Assembly (NCBI RefSeq): GCF_001718795.1
Contig: NZ_CP013437.1
Coordinates: forward strand, 1 to 64,000
Length of the DNA: 64,000 nt
Direction of reading: 5' to 3'
Source: Burkholderia latens
GTDB lineage: Bacteria; Pseudomonadota; Gammaproteobacteria; Burkholderiales; Burkholderiaceae
The notes beneath the pieces were generated by a model. The model worked only from the letters and a program-made list of their open reading frames with translations, was not told the DNA's origin and made no database searches. Positions 8,771 to 19,083 of this stretch are shown here, one piece after another. The translations under genes and the position numbers were made by a program. The number at the start of each line of letters is the position of its first letter. Position 1 is the first letter of the stretch.

Positions 8771-10966
8771 ATGGAGATGACGACAGGTTCGGTGCGGCGC
8801 GCAATCGCGCTCGCGGCCGGGGGAGCGTTGTGCGCGGCGGCCGCCGGCGGCGCGCATGCGCAGACGCAGGCCGCAAATGCGACGTCGGCGCCGCCGGCAG
8901 ACGCGGCGACGCTGCTGCCGAAGATCGACGTGACGGGCCATGCGAGCGGTGCGTCGGTCGGCCTCGTCGGATTGCGCAGTGCGGCCGCGACGAAGACCGA
9001 CACGCCGATCGCCGAAATCCCGCAGACGACCAACATCGTGACCGCGCAGCAGATCGAGATGACCGGGGCGACCGATCTGAACCAGGCGTTGCGTTACGTG
9101 CCGGGCTTCGCGACGTTCGGGGCCGACAGCCGCACCGACTGGTATGCGGCGTTGCGCGGCTTCACGCCGACGCTGTATGTCGACGGCGTGCCGGCGCCGA
9201 ATGCGGCCGTCATCGCGAACTGGCGCGTCGATCCGTACACGATCGACTCGATTGCGGTACTGCGCGGCCCGACGTCGGTGCTGTACGGCGCGGGCGAGCC
9301 GGGAGCGATCGTCGATGCGCATACGAAGCTCGCGAACGGCGAGCGTGTTCGCGAAGCCGGGGTGCAGATCGGCAATTACGCGCGCAAGGAGACGCTGCTC
9401 GACATCGGCGATGCGCTCGATCCGGGCGGCAAGTATGCGTACCGCTTCGTCGGCGTCGCGCGCGACGGCAACGCATGGACCGGCCCGAACGCCGATCGGC
9501 GTGTCGCGCTCGCGCCGTCGTTCCGGTGGCGGCCGACGGCCGACACGTCGCTGACGGTGGCCGCGTCGTTCCTGCAGGATCACGGCGACATCTCGTCGAA
9601 CTACCTGCCGGCGTCGGGCACGGTGTTGCCGAATCGGAACGGACGTCTGTCGCAGGACATCTACATGGGCGACCCGGCGTTCAACGACTACCTGAAGAAG
9701 CAGTGGTCGCTCGGCTATGCGCTCGACCAGCGCGTGAATTCGATCTGGACGCTGCACCAGGACGTGCGCTGGTCGCACCTGTCGCTCGACGACGCGACGG
9801 TGTTCGGCAACGGGTTCGCACCCGGCAGCACGACGAACATGCAGCGCACCGCCGGGCTGTTCCAGCTGAACTACAGCCGGCTCGACATCGACAATCGCGC
9901 GCAGGCCCGCTTCGCCACCGGTCCTGTCGAACACACGTTGCTGTTCGGCCTGCAGTTCGACCGGCAGACGACGACCAACAGCGTGTGGCTCGCACTCGCG
10001 CCGTCGCTGAACCTGTATCGCCCGGTCTATCGACCGGTGACGACCGCGATCTTTTCGGGGGCGACGTCGCTCGGGCACGTCGATCAGTACACGGCGATGA
10101 ATACGTTCGGCGTGTACGCGCAGGATCAGGTCCGTTGGAAGCGCTGGACGCTGACGCTCGGCGGCCGCGAGGATCGCGTGAACGCGCGCTACGACGACCG
10201 CGCCGCCGGCACCGGCACGCGTCAGGATGTCGACGCGTTCTCCGGCCGCATCGGGCTCACTTATCAGGGCGATGGGGGGGTATCGCCGTACGTGAGCTAC
10301 TCGACGTCGTTCGATCCGGTGATCGGCGTGCGCATGTACGGCGGCGGCCTGCCGCAGCCGACTCGCGGCAAGCAGATCGAGGCCGGGCTGCGCTGGCAGC
10401 CGCCGGGCCGCAACCTGATGCTGACCGCGGCCGTGTACCGGATCGATCAAACCAGCGTCGTGACGCCGGCGCCGTCGAATCTCGACCCGACCGGCACGTC
10501 GTCGGTGCAGACCGGCAAGGTGCGCTCGCGCGGCATCGAACTGAGCGCGGTCGGGAACATGACGCGCGAACTGTCGATCGTTGCGTCGTACGTCTATCAG
10601 GACGTCAAGAACGTGCAGGCGAACGATGCGTCGCTGAACAACTGGCCGGTGGCCGTGCCGCTGCCGCGGCAGATGGCGTCGCTATGGACGGACTGGACCT
10701 GGCACACCGGTGCGCTGTCGGGCGCCGGAATCGGAGTGGGCGTGCGTTACCAGAGCGCACTGGCCGGCGCGCCGGACAACGGGCTGACCGTGCCGAGCGT
10801 CACGCTGTACGATCTGGCGATGCACTACGACGTGCGTCACTGGCGGTTCGCGCTGAACGTCGCGAACGTGTTCGACCGGCGCTACGTCAGCGGCTGCACG
10901 TCGTACACGGTATGCGTGTTCGGCAACGAGCGGACCGTGCTCGCGAGCGCGAAATACAACTGGTAG
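8771..10966 (+). CDS. TonB-dependent siderophore-type outer membrane receptor
   Basis: A 731-residue outer-membrane protein. A signal peptide ends near residue 30 (GGAHAQ). A plug domain follows, with a region like a TonB box (KIDVTG) near residues 50-55 and the plug signature TPIAEIPQTTNIVTAQQI near 80. The C-terminal 22-stranded barrel ends in an aromatic residue (KYNW). The plug sequence LRGPTSVLYGAGEPGAIVD is typical of ferrichrome/hydroxamate-type siderophore receptors. It should import a ferric-siderophore using TonB energy. An AraC regulator lies upstream and a receiver-AraC regulator converges from downstream. A run of seven G at 10274-10280 lies inside the gene. The cargo cannot be determined from sequence alone. 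Confidence 0.9.
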   Translation: MEMTTGSVRRAIALAAGGALCAAAAGGAHAQTQAANATSAPPADAATLLPKIDVTGHASGASVGLVGLRSAAATKTDTPIAEIPQTTNIVTAQQIEMTGATDLNQALRYVPGFATFGADSRTDWYAALRGFTPTLYVDGVPAPNAAVIANWRVDPYTIDSIAVLRGPTSVLYGAGEPGAIVDAHTKLANGERVREAGVQIGNYARKETLLDIGDALDPGGKYAYRFVGVARDGNAWTGPNADRRVALAPSFRWRPTADTSLTVAASFLQDHGDISSNYLPASGTVLPNRNGRLSQDIYMGDPAFNDYLKKQWSLGYALDQRVNSIWTLHQDVRWSHLSLDDATVFGNGFAPGSTTNMQRTAGLFQLNYSRLDIDNRAQARFATGPVEHTLLFGLQFDRQTTTNSVWLALAPSLNLYRPVYRPVTTAIFSGATSLGHVDQYTAMNTFGVYAQDQVRWKRWTLTLGGREDRVNARYDDRAAGTGTRQDVDAFSGRIGLTYQGDGGVSPYVSYSTSFDPVIGVRMYGGGLPQPTRGKQIEAGLRWQPPGRNLMLTAAVYRIDQTSVVTPAPSNLDPTGTSSVQTGKVRSRGIELSAVGNMTRELSIVASYVYQDVKNVQANDASLNNWPVAVPLPRQMASLWTDWTWHTGALSGAGIGVGVRYQSALAGAPDNGLTVPSVTLYDLAMHYDVRHWRFALNVANVFDRRYVSGCTSYTVCVFGNERTVLASAKYNW

Positions 10967-10995
10967 GCCAAGCCGCGCGTTCCCGCCGCGCATGA

Positions 10996-11808
<813 letters not shown>

Positions 11809-12912
11809 CGTGCACCTGTTCGAGAAAGGCTGCGGGAAGCGTTCCAATGCGAACGCGATTCCGGTTCGGTAACGGCGTCGGAAACCGCGCTGCGACTTCG
11901 CGAAAGCGCGTGGCGCGCTCGCGTCGACAAGCGGACGTCGCCGGCCTGTGCAGCAGGCAGGTGCGGCGCAATACCCGGTGCTTGTCGTTCCGATCGCCGG
12001 CCGATACGGACGCGAATGAATGCCGCGGGCGGAATCGATGCGAGCGGAATTGTAGGGCGATATTTCGAATCACGCCATATCACGATCCGCCATTCTTGCA
12101 GTTTATATTTTTACGGTCGGTGTGAATTTTTCGGCCGTTACGCGCCGAATGCCGGGTCGTGCTGGGTCATTTTATAAATATTCTAAAACCGACAAAAACG
12201 CAGTCCGCTGCGGCAAAGTGTTTGGCCGGTCCGGAAAACATTTTTATTAAGTGAAAATATAGTAAATCGTTTGCGAGCGCGTTAATTGTGCGGTAACTGA
12301 TTGAAAACATTGGAATTTACAATCTATAAAGAATGCCGCCTTCTCTAACTTCGATGCGTATCTCATAATTCGTCCGAACTTTGGATGCCGGATGGATCAG
12401 GCGGTCGCATCGGTGGGCTTGCCATGAAAGACGTTGCGCGATTCGAGTTCCCCGCATCAATTGATGCGCGAGCGATCGGATTTGCGACGCAAAAGATTGC
12501 AGAGATGGCGGCGCAGGCAAAATGAAAGATGCGCTGTCGCAAATCGGTCGATTCGGCGGCAAACGGTGAAATAAGAAAGACGGGGTTGGTCGCGGTCAGC
12601 GCGACGTCGAAATCGGAATGTTCATATTGACGGATTGAATCGCGAGATTCGACCCGGGGGCGAATTCGTCTTTGCCGGTCAATATGTATTCCTAATGTGT
12701 CGATCGAATGATCGGAACGGGCCGGCAATGATGCAGGTTGCCCGCGGGACGCGTGCGTCCTGTCGACATGCGCGGCGCTCTTGCTTCGCCATCGGCGTGA
12801 CGGCGGCGGAGCGCGGGATGTGGCCGGTTTCGCCGGGGGGTCGAAGCTGAAGCTGTGGGTAAACGTAAGTAGTCCGTATTCAACCAGAACGCAAAAAACG
12901 GAGCAGAAGAAA
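11809..12912. other. Long AT-rich non-coding region upstream of the adhesin gene
   Basis: About 1.1 kb without a credible gene. Roughly 12060-12340 is strikingly AT-rich for this genome, which suggests H-NS-type silencing or acquired DNA. A good sigma-70-like pair lies at 12301-12306 (TTGAAA) and 12325-12330 (TATAAA), spaced by 18 bases. If used for the adhesin it would give a leader of about 580 bases. A 33-codon frame at 12425-12526 has natural-looking composition but no ribosome-binding site. Longer antisense frames here look like chance. Confidence 0.5.
12301..12330 (+). promoter_or_regulatory. Candidate sigma-70 promoter upstream of the trimeric adhesin
   Basis: TTGAAA at 12301 and TATAAA at 12325 are separated by 18 bases in an AT-rich island. 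Each matches five of six consensus positions. It points toward the adhesin gene, 580 bases away, with no gene between. Assignment to the adhesin is inferred. Confidence 0.4.
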
Positions 12913-15900
12913 ATGAAGAGGAACCAGATTTCGGCGCTCGTCGCCGCGATGTTCGCAGGTGCGGGTGTGCTGGTCGCGGGGGCCGCGCACGCCGACAACT
13001 TCGTCGATCGTGGCAACCCGGACAACGCGCTGAACGGGCAGTGCATCGACGGCACCAATCCGGCCTGTATCGCGACGAAAAACGGGACGTTCGTCGCGGC
13101 CAGCACGACGAACTTCACGTCGGGCACGAATGCGAAGGCCGGTTCGAGCGGCATTGCGATCGGCGATCAGTCGAACGCGGGCAGCAAGAGCGGCAGCAGC
13201 AGCGGCGGCGGGATCGCGATCGGTGTCGGCGCGCAGGCACTGGCGAACTCGGCAACGGCGATCGGCACCGTCGCGCTAGCGCAAGGCAATACGGCGCTTG
13301 CGATGGGCCGCCAGTCGGCCGCGATCGGCGATTTCTCGATGGCGCTCGGCAACGTCGCGGACGCCCATGGCACCAGCTCGATCGCTTTGGGCCACTCGGC
13401 GCTTGCAAGCGGCGACCGCTCGATCGCGATCGGCGGCGCGAATCCGACGACGAGCGACGGCGTATCGAACGGCGCATCGTATGACGCGGCGACGCAGACG
13501 CGCGCCGGCGGCACGCAGTCCGTCGCGATCGGCGCCGGTGCGCAGACGAATGACAACAACCAGGTCGCGATCGGCTCGGGCAGCGTCGGCGCAAACAACG
13601 GCGGCACGCCTGTGTTCGGCGGCACGGCGGCGCCCGTCGGCGGTGCAGTCTCGTTCGGCTCGATCGGCAACGAGCGGCAGATCAAGAACGTTGCGGCCGG
13701 TGCGGCCGATACCGACGCGGTCAACGTCCAGCAGCTGAAGAACGTGAATGGCGCACTGAGCACCGGCATCGCGAACGTCGACGCACACGTGACGTCGGTC
13801 GGCAACACGCTGTCGACGTCGATCGCGAACGTCGACCAGCGCGTGACGAACGTCGGCAACAGCCTCAGCACGAGCATCGTGACGGCGACGCAGAACGTCG
13901 TCAAATACACCGACGACGCACATGCCGCGATCGCGCTCGACGGCGCGGGCGGCACGACGATCGGCGGCGTGGCGGCCGGCGTCGCCGACACGGACGCGGT
14001 CAACGTCGGGCAGTTGAAAGGCAGCGTCGCACCGCTGCAGACGTCGCTGTCGACGGCTACCGCGAACATCACGAATCTGCAAGACAACGTGACAGGCATC
14101 CACGCGTCGTTGAGCACGGCCGTGTCGAACATCGACGGCCTGCAGGCGGCCGACGCGCGCAACGTGAAATACGACGGCCCGAGCGGCTTCGACTCGGTCA
14201 CGTTCGCCGGCCCGAACGGCACGACGCTGCACAACGTCGCTGACGGCGTCGCCGCGCACGATGCGGTGAACGTCGGTCAACTGGGCAGCGGCCTCGCGTC
14301 GCTCAGCACGAGCGTGACCAATAGCGTCAACACGACGATCGGCAACCTGAGCACGTCGATAGCGACCCAGATCGGCGATGCGACGAAGAACGCGGTGCAG
14401 TACGACGACGATACGCACGGCGGCGTCACGCTCGGCGGCCCGGGCGCAGCGGCGCCGGTCGGCGTGCACAACGTCGCAGACGGCGTCGCCGCGAACGACG
14501 CGGTGAACGTCGGCCAGCTCGGCAAGGCGACCGACACGCTGAACCAGTCGATCGCGAACGTCGGCAACAGCGTGACGAAGCTCGGCGACCAGGTGACGAC
14601 GAATACCGGCAACATCGCAGCGCTGCAGCAGGACGCGTTGCAATGGAATGCGAACCTCGGCGCCTACGACGCGAGCCACGGCGGCAACGGCGCGCAACGC
14701 ATCGGCAATGTCGCGGCAGGCCAGAACGGCACCGACGCGGTCAACGTCGACCAGCTGAAGGCGGCGATTCACGATGGCACCAGCCAGCTCGACGCGCTTG
14801 CGGTGAAGTACGACGATGCGAGTCAGCGCCAGGTGTCGCTCGGCGCGGGCAACGGCGGGGTGCCGGTGCGCGTGACCAACGTCGCGGACGGCAACGTCGC
14901 GGCCGGCAGCACGGACGCGGTGAACGGCGCGCAATTGCGGCGTGCGATCGGCGGGACGGCCGCCGCGCTGGGCGGCGGCGCGACCGCGAACACCGACGGA
15001 TCGATCACCGCACCGTCGTACAAGATCGGCGGCGATTCGTTCAACAACGTCGGCGACGCGCTGACGAACCTCGACGGCCGCGTCGGCAGCAACACGACGA
15101 CGCTCCAGAACCACGAAACGCGCATCGGCGACGCCGAAACCAATATCGCCGTCAATACGTCCGCGATCGCCGGTTTGCAGAAGGATGCGCTGCAGTTCGA
15201 CCCGACGCTCGGCGCATACAGCGCCGCGCGCGGCGGCGTGCCGACGAAGGTGAGCAACGTCGCGGACGGCAACGTCGCGGCCGGCAGCACGGACGCGGTG
15301 AACGGCGGCCAGCTGTACGGCGTGAAGTCGGATCTGGAGCAGCAGATCACGCAAGTGTCGAACCAGACGGGCGAGGCCGTGAAGAACGTCGTCAAGTACG
15401 ACGTCGACGGCAACGGCAACCGGCTGAATTCGGTATCGCTGAGCGGCGGCAACCCGAACGCGGCGGTCGCGCTGAAGAACGTCGCGGCCGGCGCCGACGA
15501 CACGGATGCGGTCAACGTGAAGCAGCTGAAGTCGGTGCAGTCGAACCTCGATCAGCTCGGCGCGCTCGCGGTGCAGTACGACGATGCGTCGAAGGGCTCG
15601 ATCACGCTCGGCGGCGCAGGCGGCACGCGCATCACCAACGTGAAGGCCGGCACGCTCAGCGCGACCAGCACGGATGCCGTGAACGGCTCGCAACTGTACG
15701 CGACGAACCAGCAGGTATCGAAGAACACGACCGATATCGCGAATCTGCAGAGCAACGTGACCAACATCGCGAACGGCAAGGCGGGGCTCGTGCAGCAGCA
15801 GGACGCGAACGGCGCGATCACGGTCGGCAAGGATGCCGGCGGCACCAGCGTGAACTTCTCCGGCACATCCGGCGACCGCGTGCTGACCGGGGTGGCGGCG

Positions 15901-16527
15901 GGCGTGAATGCCAACGACGCGGTCAACATGGCGCAGTTCAACGATGCGCTGAAGACGGCGGCGGCGAACGACAAGGTGCGCGCGGCGGCTACCGATGCGA
16001 ACGCGACGTGGATCGCGCGTGCCGACGCGGGGTCGATCGGTTCGACGGCGACCGCGACCGGCAAGAACGCGGTGGCGGTCGGCCAGGGTTCGGTGGCGGA
16101 TCGCGACAATTCGTTCTCGGTCGGCGCGAAGGGCGGCGAGCGGCAGATCACGAACGTCGCGGCCGGCACGGCGCCGACCGACGCGGTCAACGTGCAGCAG
16201 CTGAACGACAACATCGGCGCGGCGTCGGCACAGGCGAAGGGTTACACCGACCAGCGCATCGGGCAGGTGTACAACTCGTTCAACGACCTGAAGAAGGACA
16301 TGTACGGCGGCGTCGCGTCGGCGATGGCGGTGGCCGGCTTGCCGCAGCCGACGGGTGCGGGGCGCTCGGTGGTGTCGGCGGCAACGTCCAACTATCATGG
16401 CCAGCAGGGGTTCGCAGCCGGTTATTCGTACGTGACGGAGAACAACCGCTGGGTCGTCAAGGCGTCGGTGACCGGCAATACGCGGTCGGACTTCGGTGCG
16501 GTGGTCGGCGCGGGTTACCAGTTCTGA
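12913..16527 (+). CDS. Trimeric autotransporter adhesin (YadA/Hia-like)
   Basis: A 1204-residue surface adhesin. A short signal peptide ends at AHA (about residue 25). The head (about 75-200) carries YadA-type repeats (GIAIG, TAIGTVALAQG, SIALGHSALASG). A long stalk contains at least eleven neck/stalk modules with the DAVN(V/G/M)xQ(L/F) core. The C-terminal 70 residues form the YadA anchor, a trimeric barrel ending in GYQF. The protein self-transports and trimerises in the outer membrane and would bind host or matrix surfaces, or other cells in biofilms. Start at ATG 12913; the frame is open 44 codons further upstream, but that part lacks a signal peptide. Stalk modules are near-identical at the DNA level in places, allowing length variation. 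No extended ESPR-type leader is present. Confidence 0.92.
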   Translation: MKRNQISALVAAMFAGAGVLVAGAAHADNFVDRGNPDNALNGQCIDGTNPACIATKNGTFVAASTTNFTSGTNAKAGSSGIAIGDQSNAGSKSGSSSGGGIAIGVGAQALANSATAIGTVALAQGNTALAMGRQSAAIGDFSMALGNVADAHGTSSIALGHSALASGDRSIAIGGANPTTSDGVSNGASYDAATQTRAGGTQSVAIGAGAQTNDNNQVAIGSGSVGANNGGTPVFGGTAAPVGGAVSFGSIGNERQIKNVAAGAADTDAVNVQQLKNVNGALSTGIANVDAHVTSVGNTLSTSIANVDQRVTNVGNSLSTSIVTATQNVVKYTDDAHAAIALDGAGGTTIGGVAAGVADTDAVNVGQLKGSVAPLQTSLSTATANITNLQDNVTGIHASLSTAVSNIDGLQAADARNVKYDGPSGFDSVTFAGPNGTTLHNVADGVAAHDAVNVGQLGSGLASLSTSVTNSVNTTIGNLSTSIATQIGDATKNAVQYDDDTHGGVTLGGPGAAAPVGVHNVADGVAANDAVNVGQLGKATDTLNQSIANVGNSVTKLGDQVTTNTGNIAALQQDALQWNANLGAYDASHGGNGAQRIGNVAAGQNGTDAVNVDQLKAAIHDGTSQLDALAVKYDDASQRQVSLGAGNGGVPVRVTNVADGNVAAGSTDAVNGAQLRRAIGGTAAALGGGATANTDGSITAPSYKIGGDSFNNVGDALTNLDGRVGSNTTTLQNHETRIGDAETNIAVNTSAIAGLQKDALQFDPTLGAYSAARGGVPTKVSNVADGNVAAGSTDAVNGGQLYGVKSDLEQQITQVSNQTGEAVKNVVKYDVDGNGNRLNSVSLSGGNPNAAVALKNVAAGADDTDAVNVKQLKSVQSNLDQLGALAVQYDDASKGSITLGGAGGTRITNVKAGTLSATSTDAVNGSQLYATNQQVSKNTTDIANLQSNVTNIANGKAGLVQQQDANGAITVGKDAGGTSVNFSGTSGDRVLTGVAAGVNANDAVNMAQFNDALKTAAANDKVRAAATDANATWIARADAGSIGSTATATGKNAVAVGQGSVADRDNSFSVGAKGGERQITNVAAGTAPTDAVNVQQLNDNIGAASAQAKGYTDQRIGQVYNSFNDLKKDMYGGVASAMAVAGLPQPTGAGRSVVSAATSNYHGQQGFAAGYSYVTENNRWVVKASVTGNTRSDFGAVVGAGYQF
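14878..15306 (+). repeat. 51-bp direct repeat within the adhesin stalk
   Basis: The 51 bases at 14878-14928 recur without change at 15256-15306, 378 bases apart (126 codons, so in frame). They encode the NVADGNVAAGSTDAVNG stalk module. Recombination between the copies would delete or duplicate 126 residues without breaking the reading frame. Confidence 0.85.
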
Positions 16528-16794
16528 CGTACGCCGACCAGCATTGACGGATGGGGAAGCGGCGGGCATGCAGTGACGACCGTGCTTTCCCGGCATGCGT
16601 GGCCCGAGGTCGCACGTCGGCTTCGGGCCGCCGTCGTGTCGTATGACGATGCGGATGGCTGCCGCGCGGCATCGTCGTGCACGTGGACTGCTCCACGTGT
16701 ACGCCCGGGCCGGCTCGCCGCAAGGAGCGGGCATCTGCCGACGTGCGGCGCCCGCTCGCCGTTGCGGCCGAGCAGGGCGCCGACGTGACGCGGT

Positions 16795-17037
16795 TCAATT
16801 CCGTTTGACGTAGCGATCCGATACGACGGCGCGCTGCTGGATCCATGCGAGCGCCAGCTCCAGCGCCTGGTCGTACGCTTCGCCGGTATCGGCAAAATCC
16901 CCGTCGACGCCGAGCGTGCGCGTTTCGCCGTCGCGATCGGTCACGATCGCCGCCGCCGAATAGCGGCCGGTTTCCGTGTCGGTGACAACCGCACGGACCT
17001 CGTATCCGCGATGTTCAATGACCTTGTCCGTTTGCAT
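16795..17037 (-). CDS. Small conserved hypothetical protein
   Basis: An 80-residue soluble protein that starts MQTDKVIEHRGYEVRAVV and is rich in alternating hydrophobic and charged residues, suggesting a small beta-sheet followed by a helix (AYDQALELALAWIQQR). A near-perfect AGGAGGTG ribosome-binding site lies eight bases upstream of the ATG at 17037, so the gene looks real and well translated. I recognise similar small proteins in Burkholderia stress-related loci (possibly the DUF6566 group) but cannot assign a function. It is convergent with the adhesin gene. Confidence 0.7.
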   Translation of the reverse strand: MQTDKVIEHRGYEVRAVVTDTETGRYSAAAIVTDRDGETRTLGVDGDFADTGEAYDQALELALAWIQQRAVVSDRYVKRN

Positions 17038-17663
17038 CTGGCACCTCCTGCAACGAGCTGTGAAATGTTGCGGCGCGCACGTCCCGGCTCGGTTTGCGGC
17101 CGGCACGTGCACGCGAACCGTGCCGTCGGCACATGCCGCGCGAGTGCGCCGCCGATCACGCGGCGAGTCGCAAACCTGCCGTCATGCGACGCCGGCCCGA
17201 CCGCCGTTCGCCCGCCATCGGCGAGCGGCGGTCACTGCGGTCTGCCGCCCGCGGTCGACCCGTGTGCGGCGCCGTGGTGCAGAAGAACGACACGTGATGC
17301 AGCACCGGGGTGTGCGTTGCCGTCCGTCGGCGCGGATGCTTCAGGCGTCCAGCGACCGCACGCATGCCACGCGGCGCGGCGCGGTCGCTGCGGTCGTGCA
17401 GCGAGACGTCGTTCGCCGCCACGTGGCCGCCCGTGCGAAGCGCCGCGCGTAGCGGATACTGACGGCCGTGCCGGGCATCCACGCTACGCGTACGCGATGT
17501 GTAGCGAACGCGACGCGCACTTGCCATGATAGCGCGCTCGCCGCGATCGCGACCGAGGTTCGGCGCGAACCGCGTGCGCCGCCGACGAACGCGAACACGT
17601 GGCTTGCGATGCGGCGCAAGCCAGCTTCGCGCGGAACGCACGAGACGTTTCCAGCGCATCCGT
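17038..17663. other. Intergenic region with no recognisable gene
   Basis: About 625 bases between the small hypothetical gene and the heat-shock genes. Several Arg/His/Ala-rich frames on both strands cross it, but all look like GC-rich chance frames. I see no ribosome-binding site, strong hairpin or repeat that supports a feature. Confidence 0.35.
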
Positions 17664-18083
17664 TCACCCGGCCGTTACCTGGATCCGTCGCGGCTTCGCT
17701 TCTTCGCGGCGCGGGATCTTCAGCGTCAATACACCGTCGCGCAGTTGCGCGTCGATGCGCGACACGTCGAAATCAGCGCTGAGCGTGAACGCGCGCGCGA
17801 AGTGCGGGTGACGTACTTCGCCGTGCTGCAGACGCAGCCCGGACGGCATCGGAATGACGGCTTCCGCTTCGATGCTGAGATTGCCGTCATGCACGCGCAC
17901 GTCGAGCTTGTCGCGCGGCACGCCGGGCAGATCGGCATACAACGTGATGCCGTGCGTGTCCTCGACGATGTCGACGGGCGGCGCAATGCGGGCATGCGCG
18001 GTGTCGCGCTGAGCCGGCTCGCCGCGGGTCACGGCCGTTTGCGTGTCCGCCGGCCGCTTGGTCAGATCGGTGGTTTCGCTCAT
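17664..18083 (-). CDS. Small heat-shock protein, Hsp20/alpha-crystallin family (second copy)
   Basis: A 139-residue ATP-independent holdase chaperone. An N-terminal flexible arm is followed by an alpha-crystallin domain starting near residue 38 (PPVDIVEDTHGITLYADLPGV) and ending with the conserved LRDGVLTLKIPR motif and a C-terminal IQV, the I-x-I/V-like oligomerisation tail. Start chosen at 18083, where GGAGGAC precedes the ATG. An ATG five codons upstream lacks a site. It lies 36 bases downstream of another Hsp20 gene on the same strand, so the two form an operon, probably driven by the sigma-32 promoter upstream of the first gene. Confidence 0.92.
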   Translation of the reverse strand: MSETTDLTKRPADTQTAVTRGEPAQRDTAHARIAPPVDIVEDTHGITLYADLPGVPRDKLDVRVHDGNLSIEAEAVIPMPSGLRLQHGEVRHPHFARAFTLSADFDVSRIDAQLRDGVLTLKIPRREEAKPRRIQVTAG

Positions 18084-18119
18084 GATGTCCTCCGTCATGC
18101 GTTCGTGACGTGGTGCGGG

Positions 18120-18563
18120 TTACTGGACGGTGATCGCGCGCGGCTTCGACGCTTCGGATTTGCCGATACTGATCGTCAGGCAGCCGTTCGCATAGCGCGC
18201 CTCGATCTTGTCGGAGTTCGCCTGCTGCGGCAGCTCGATCACGCGGCGGAACGTGCCCATGAAGCGCTCGTTCGCATAGACGCGCCGCTCGCCGTCGGCC
18301 GTGTCGTCGTTCGGCGACACGCGCTCGCCGCTGATCGTCAGCAGCCGGCGATCGACGGAGATGTCGATCTTCGCGGGATCGAGCCCCGGCGCGAATGCGA
18401 CGATCTCGATCGTGTCGTCGGTGCTGCCGATGTTGACCGGTGGAAACCCGCCGGGCCGCGGCGCACGCAGGCTTGCCGGAAAGCCGGTGAACATGCCGGC
18501 CATCTGCCGCTGCAAGCGGTCGAATTCGGCCAGCAGATCGGAGGAAAAGAAGGGATCGCTCAT
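18120..18563 (-). CDS. Small heat-shock protein, Hsp20/alpha-crystallin family (first copy)
   Basis: A 147-residue Hsp20 (MSDPFFSSDLLAEFDRLQRQM...). The alpha-crystallin domain runs from about residue 42 (PPVNIGSTDDTIEIVAFAPGL) to the C-terminus, with the ERVYANERFMGTFRR-like beta-strand region, the ARYANGCLTISI signature and a C-terminal AITVQ tail. The N-terminal arm with Phe-rich DPF is typical of class A rhizobial/Burkholderia small Hsps. AGGAG precedes the ATG at 18563. The two adjacent Hsp20 proteins differ clearly in sequence and may co-assemble. The leader of about 130 bases contains a short stable hairpin near the ribosome-binding site. Confidence 0.92.
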   Translation of the reverse strand: MSDPFFSSDLLAEFDRLQRQMAGMFTGFPASLRAPRPGGFPPVNIGSTDDTIEIVAFAPGLDPAKIDISVDRRLLTISGERVSPNDDTADGERRVYANERFMGTFRRVIELPQQANSDKIEARYANGCLTISIGKSEASKPRAITVQ

Positions 18564-18620
18564 GACTCGCTCCTGATTGTGCGTCCTGCGGAGGACGAAC
18601 CGGACTACGCGCTCCAGTTC
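18564..18620 (-). promoter_or_regulatory. Possible RNA-thermometer hairpins in the hsp20 leader
   Basis: In the minus-strand transcript, a CGTCCT/AGGACG hairpin with a 4-base loop lies about 20-40 bases before the ATG. Its CTCC segment could alternatively pair with the GGAG of the Shine-Dalgarno sequence. ROSE-type thermometers in rhizobial hsp20 leaders work this way. No UYGCU ROSE core is obvious, so this is only a candidate. Confidence 0.3.
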
Positions 18621-18698
18621 GTCGATCCGCGACAGGCTCGCTGATAAACAAATCGAAACACGCAGCGCGGGAAAACCGCGACTGCCTTGAGCGATACA

Positions 18699-18728
18699 TA
18701 AAATAGGACGGGCCGAACGAATTTCAAG
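18699..18728 (-). promoter_or_regulatory. Sigma-32 (RpoH) heat-shock promoter of the hsp20 operon
   Basis: Reading the minus strand, CTTGAAA (18728-18722) is followed after 14 bases by CCTATTTTA (18707-18699). These match the sigma-32 consensus CTTGAAA / CCCCATnT with correct spacing. It points at the first hsp20 gene, about 130 bases downstream, in agreement with the family's heat-shock role. Confidence 0.8.
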
Positions 18729-19083
18729 GGGGCCGTGCGCGGAAATTTTGCCGGCATCGACGCGGGCCGGCGTGCGTCGCACCGTCAAGCCCCGGCAAGC
18801 GGCCGCATGTTGGCTTTGACCCTATCGCCCGCGCCGCCGGTCGGCGAGGGCGCGCGGCACGCGCTCCGCAATCATGCCGCCGTCGTCGCCCTATCGCCGC
18901 ACCGCACGAGCCGGCCGCTTCGACGGTTGCCGCGCAGCCTCCGGCCGCCGCGCATCGAACGTCGCCCACGACGGCGCGGACGGTGCCCGATGCGGGCAGA
19001 AGGCGGAATTTGCAACGCCACCAGAAAAGAAACAGCGTCGCGGGAGAGCGGGGCGCCGCTCGCGCTGCCCCGCTCCCGGCTGC
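18729..19083. other. Intergenic region upstream of the heat-shock promoter
   Basis: About 355 bases between the sigma-32 promoter and the small acidic-protein gene, both read from the minus strand. Only Arg-rich chance frames occur. No other feature was found. Confidence 0.35.

Noticed and set aside
10274..10280. A seven-G run inside the TonB receptor gene, considered as a phase-variation switch
   Set aside because: Seven G is common by chance in such GC-rich DNA and short for slippage control; the frame is intact.
12363..13154. A 263-codon minus-strand frame overlapping the adhesin start
   Set aside because: It runs antisense into the adhesin signal and head regions, has no ribosome-binding site and resembles no protein family.
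13276..16734. A 1152-codon open frame on the minus strand across the adhesin gene
   Set aside because: It mirrors the repetitive GC-rich adhesin coding frame, has Arg/Val/Asp-rich repeats and no ribosome-binding site or fold signature.
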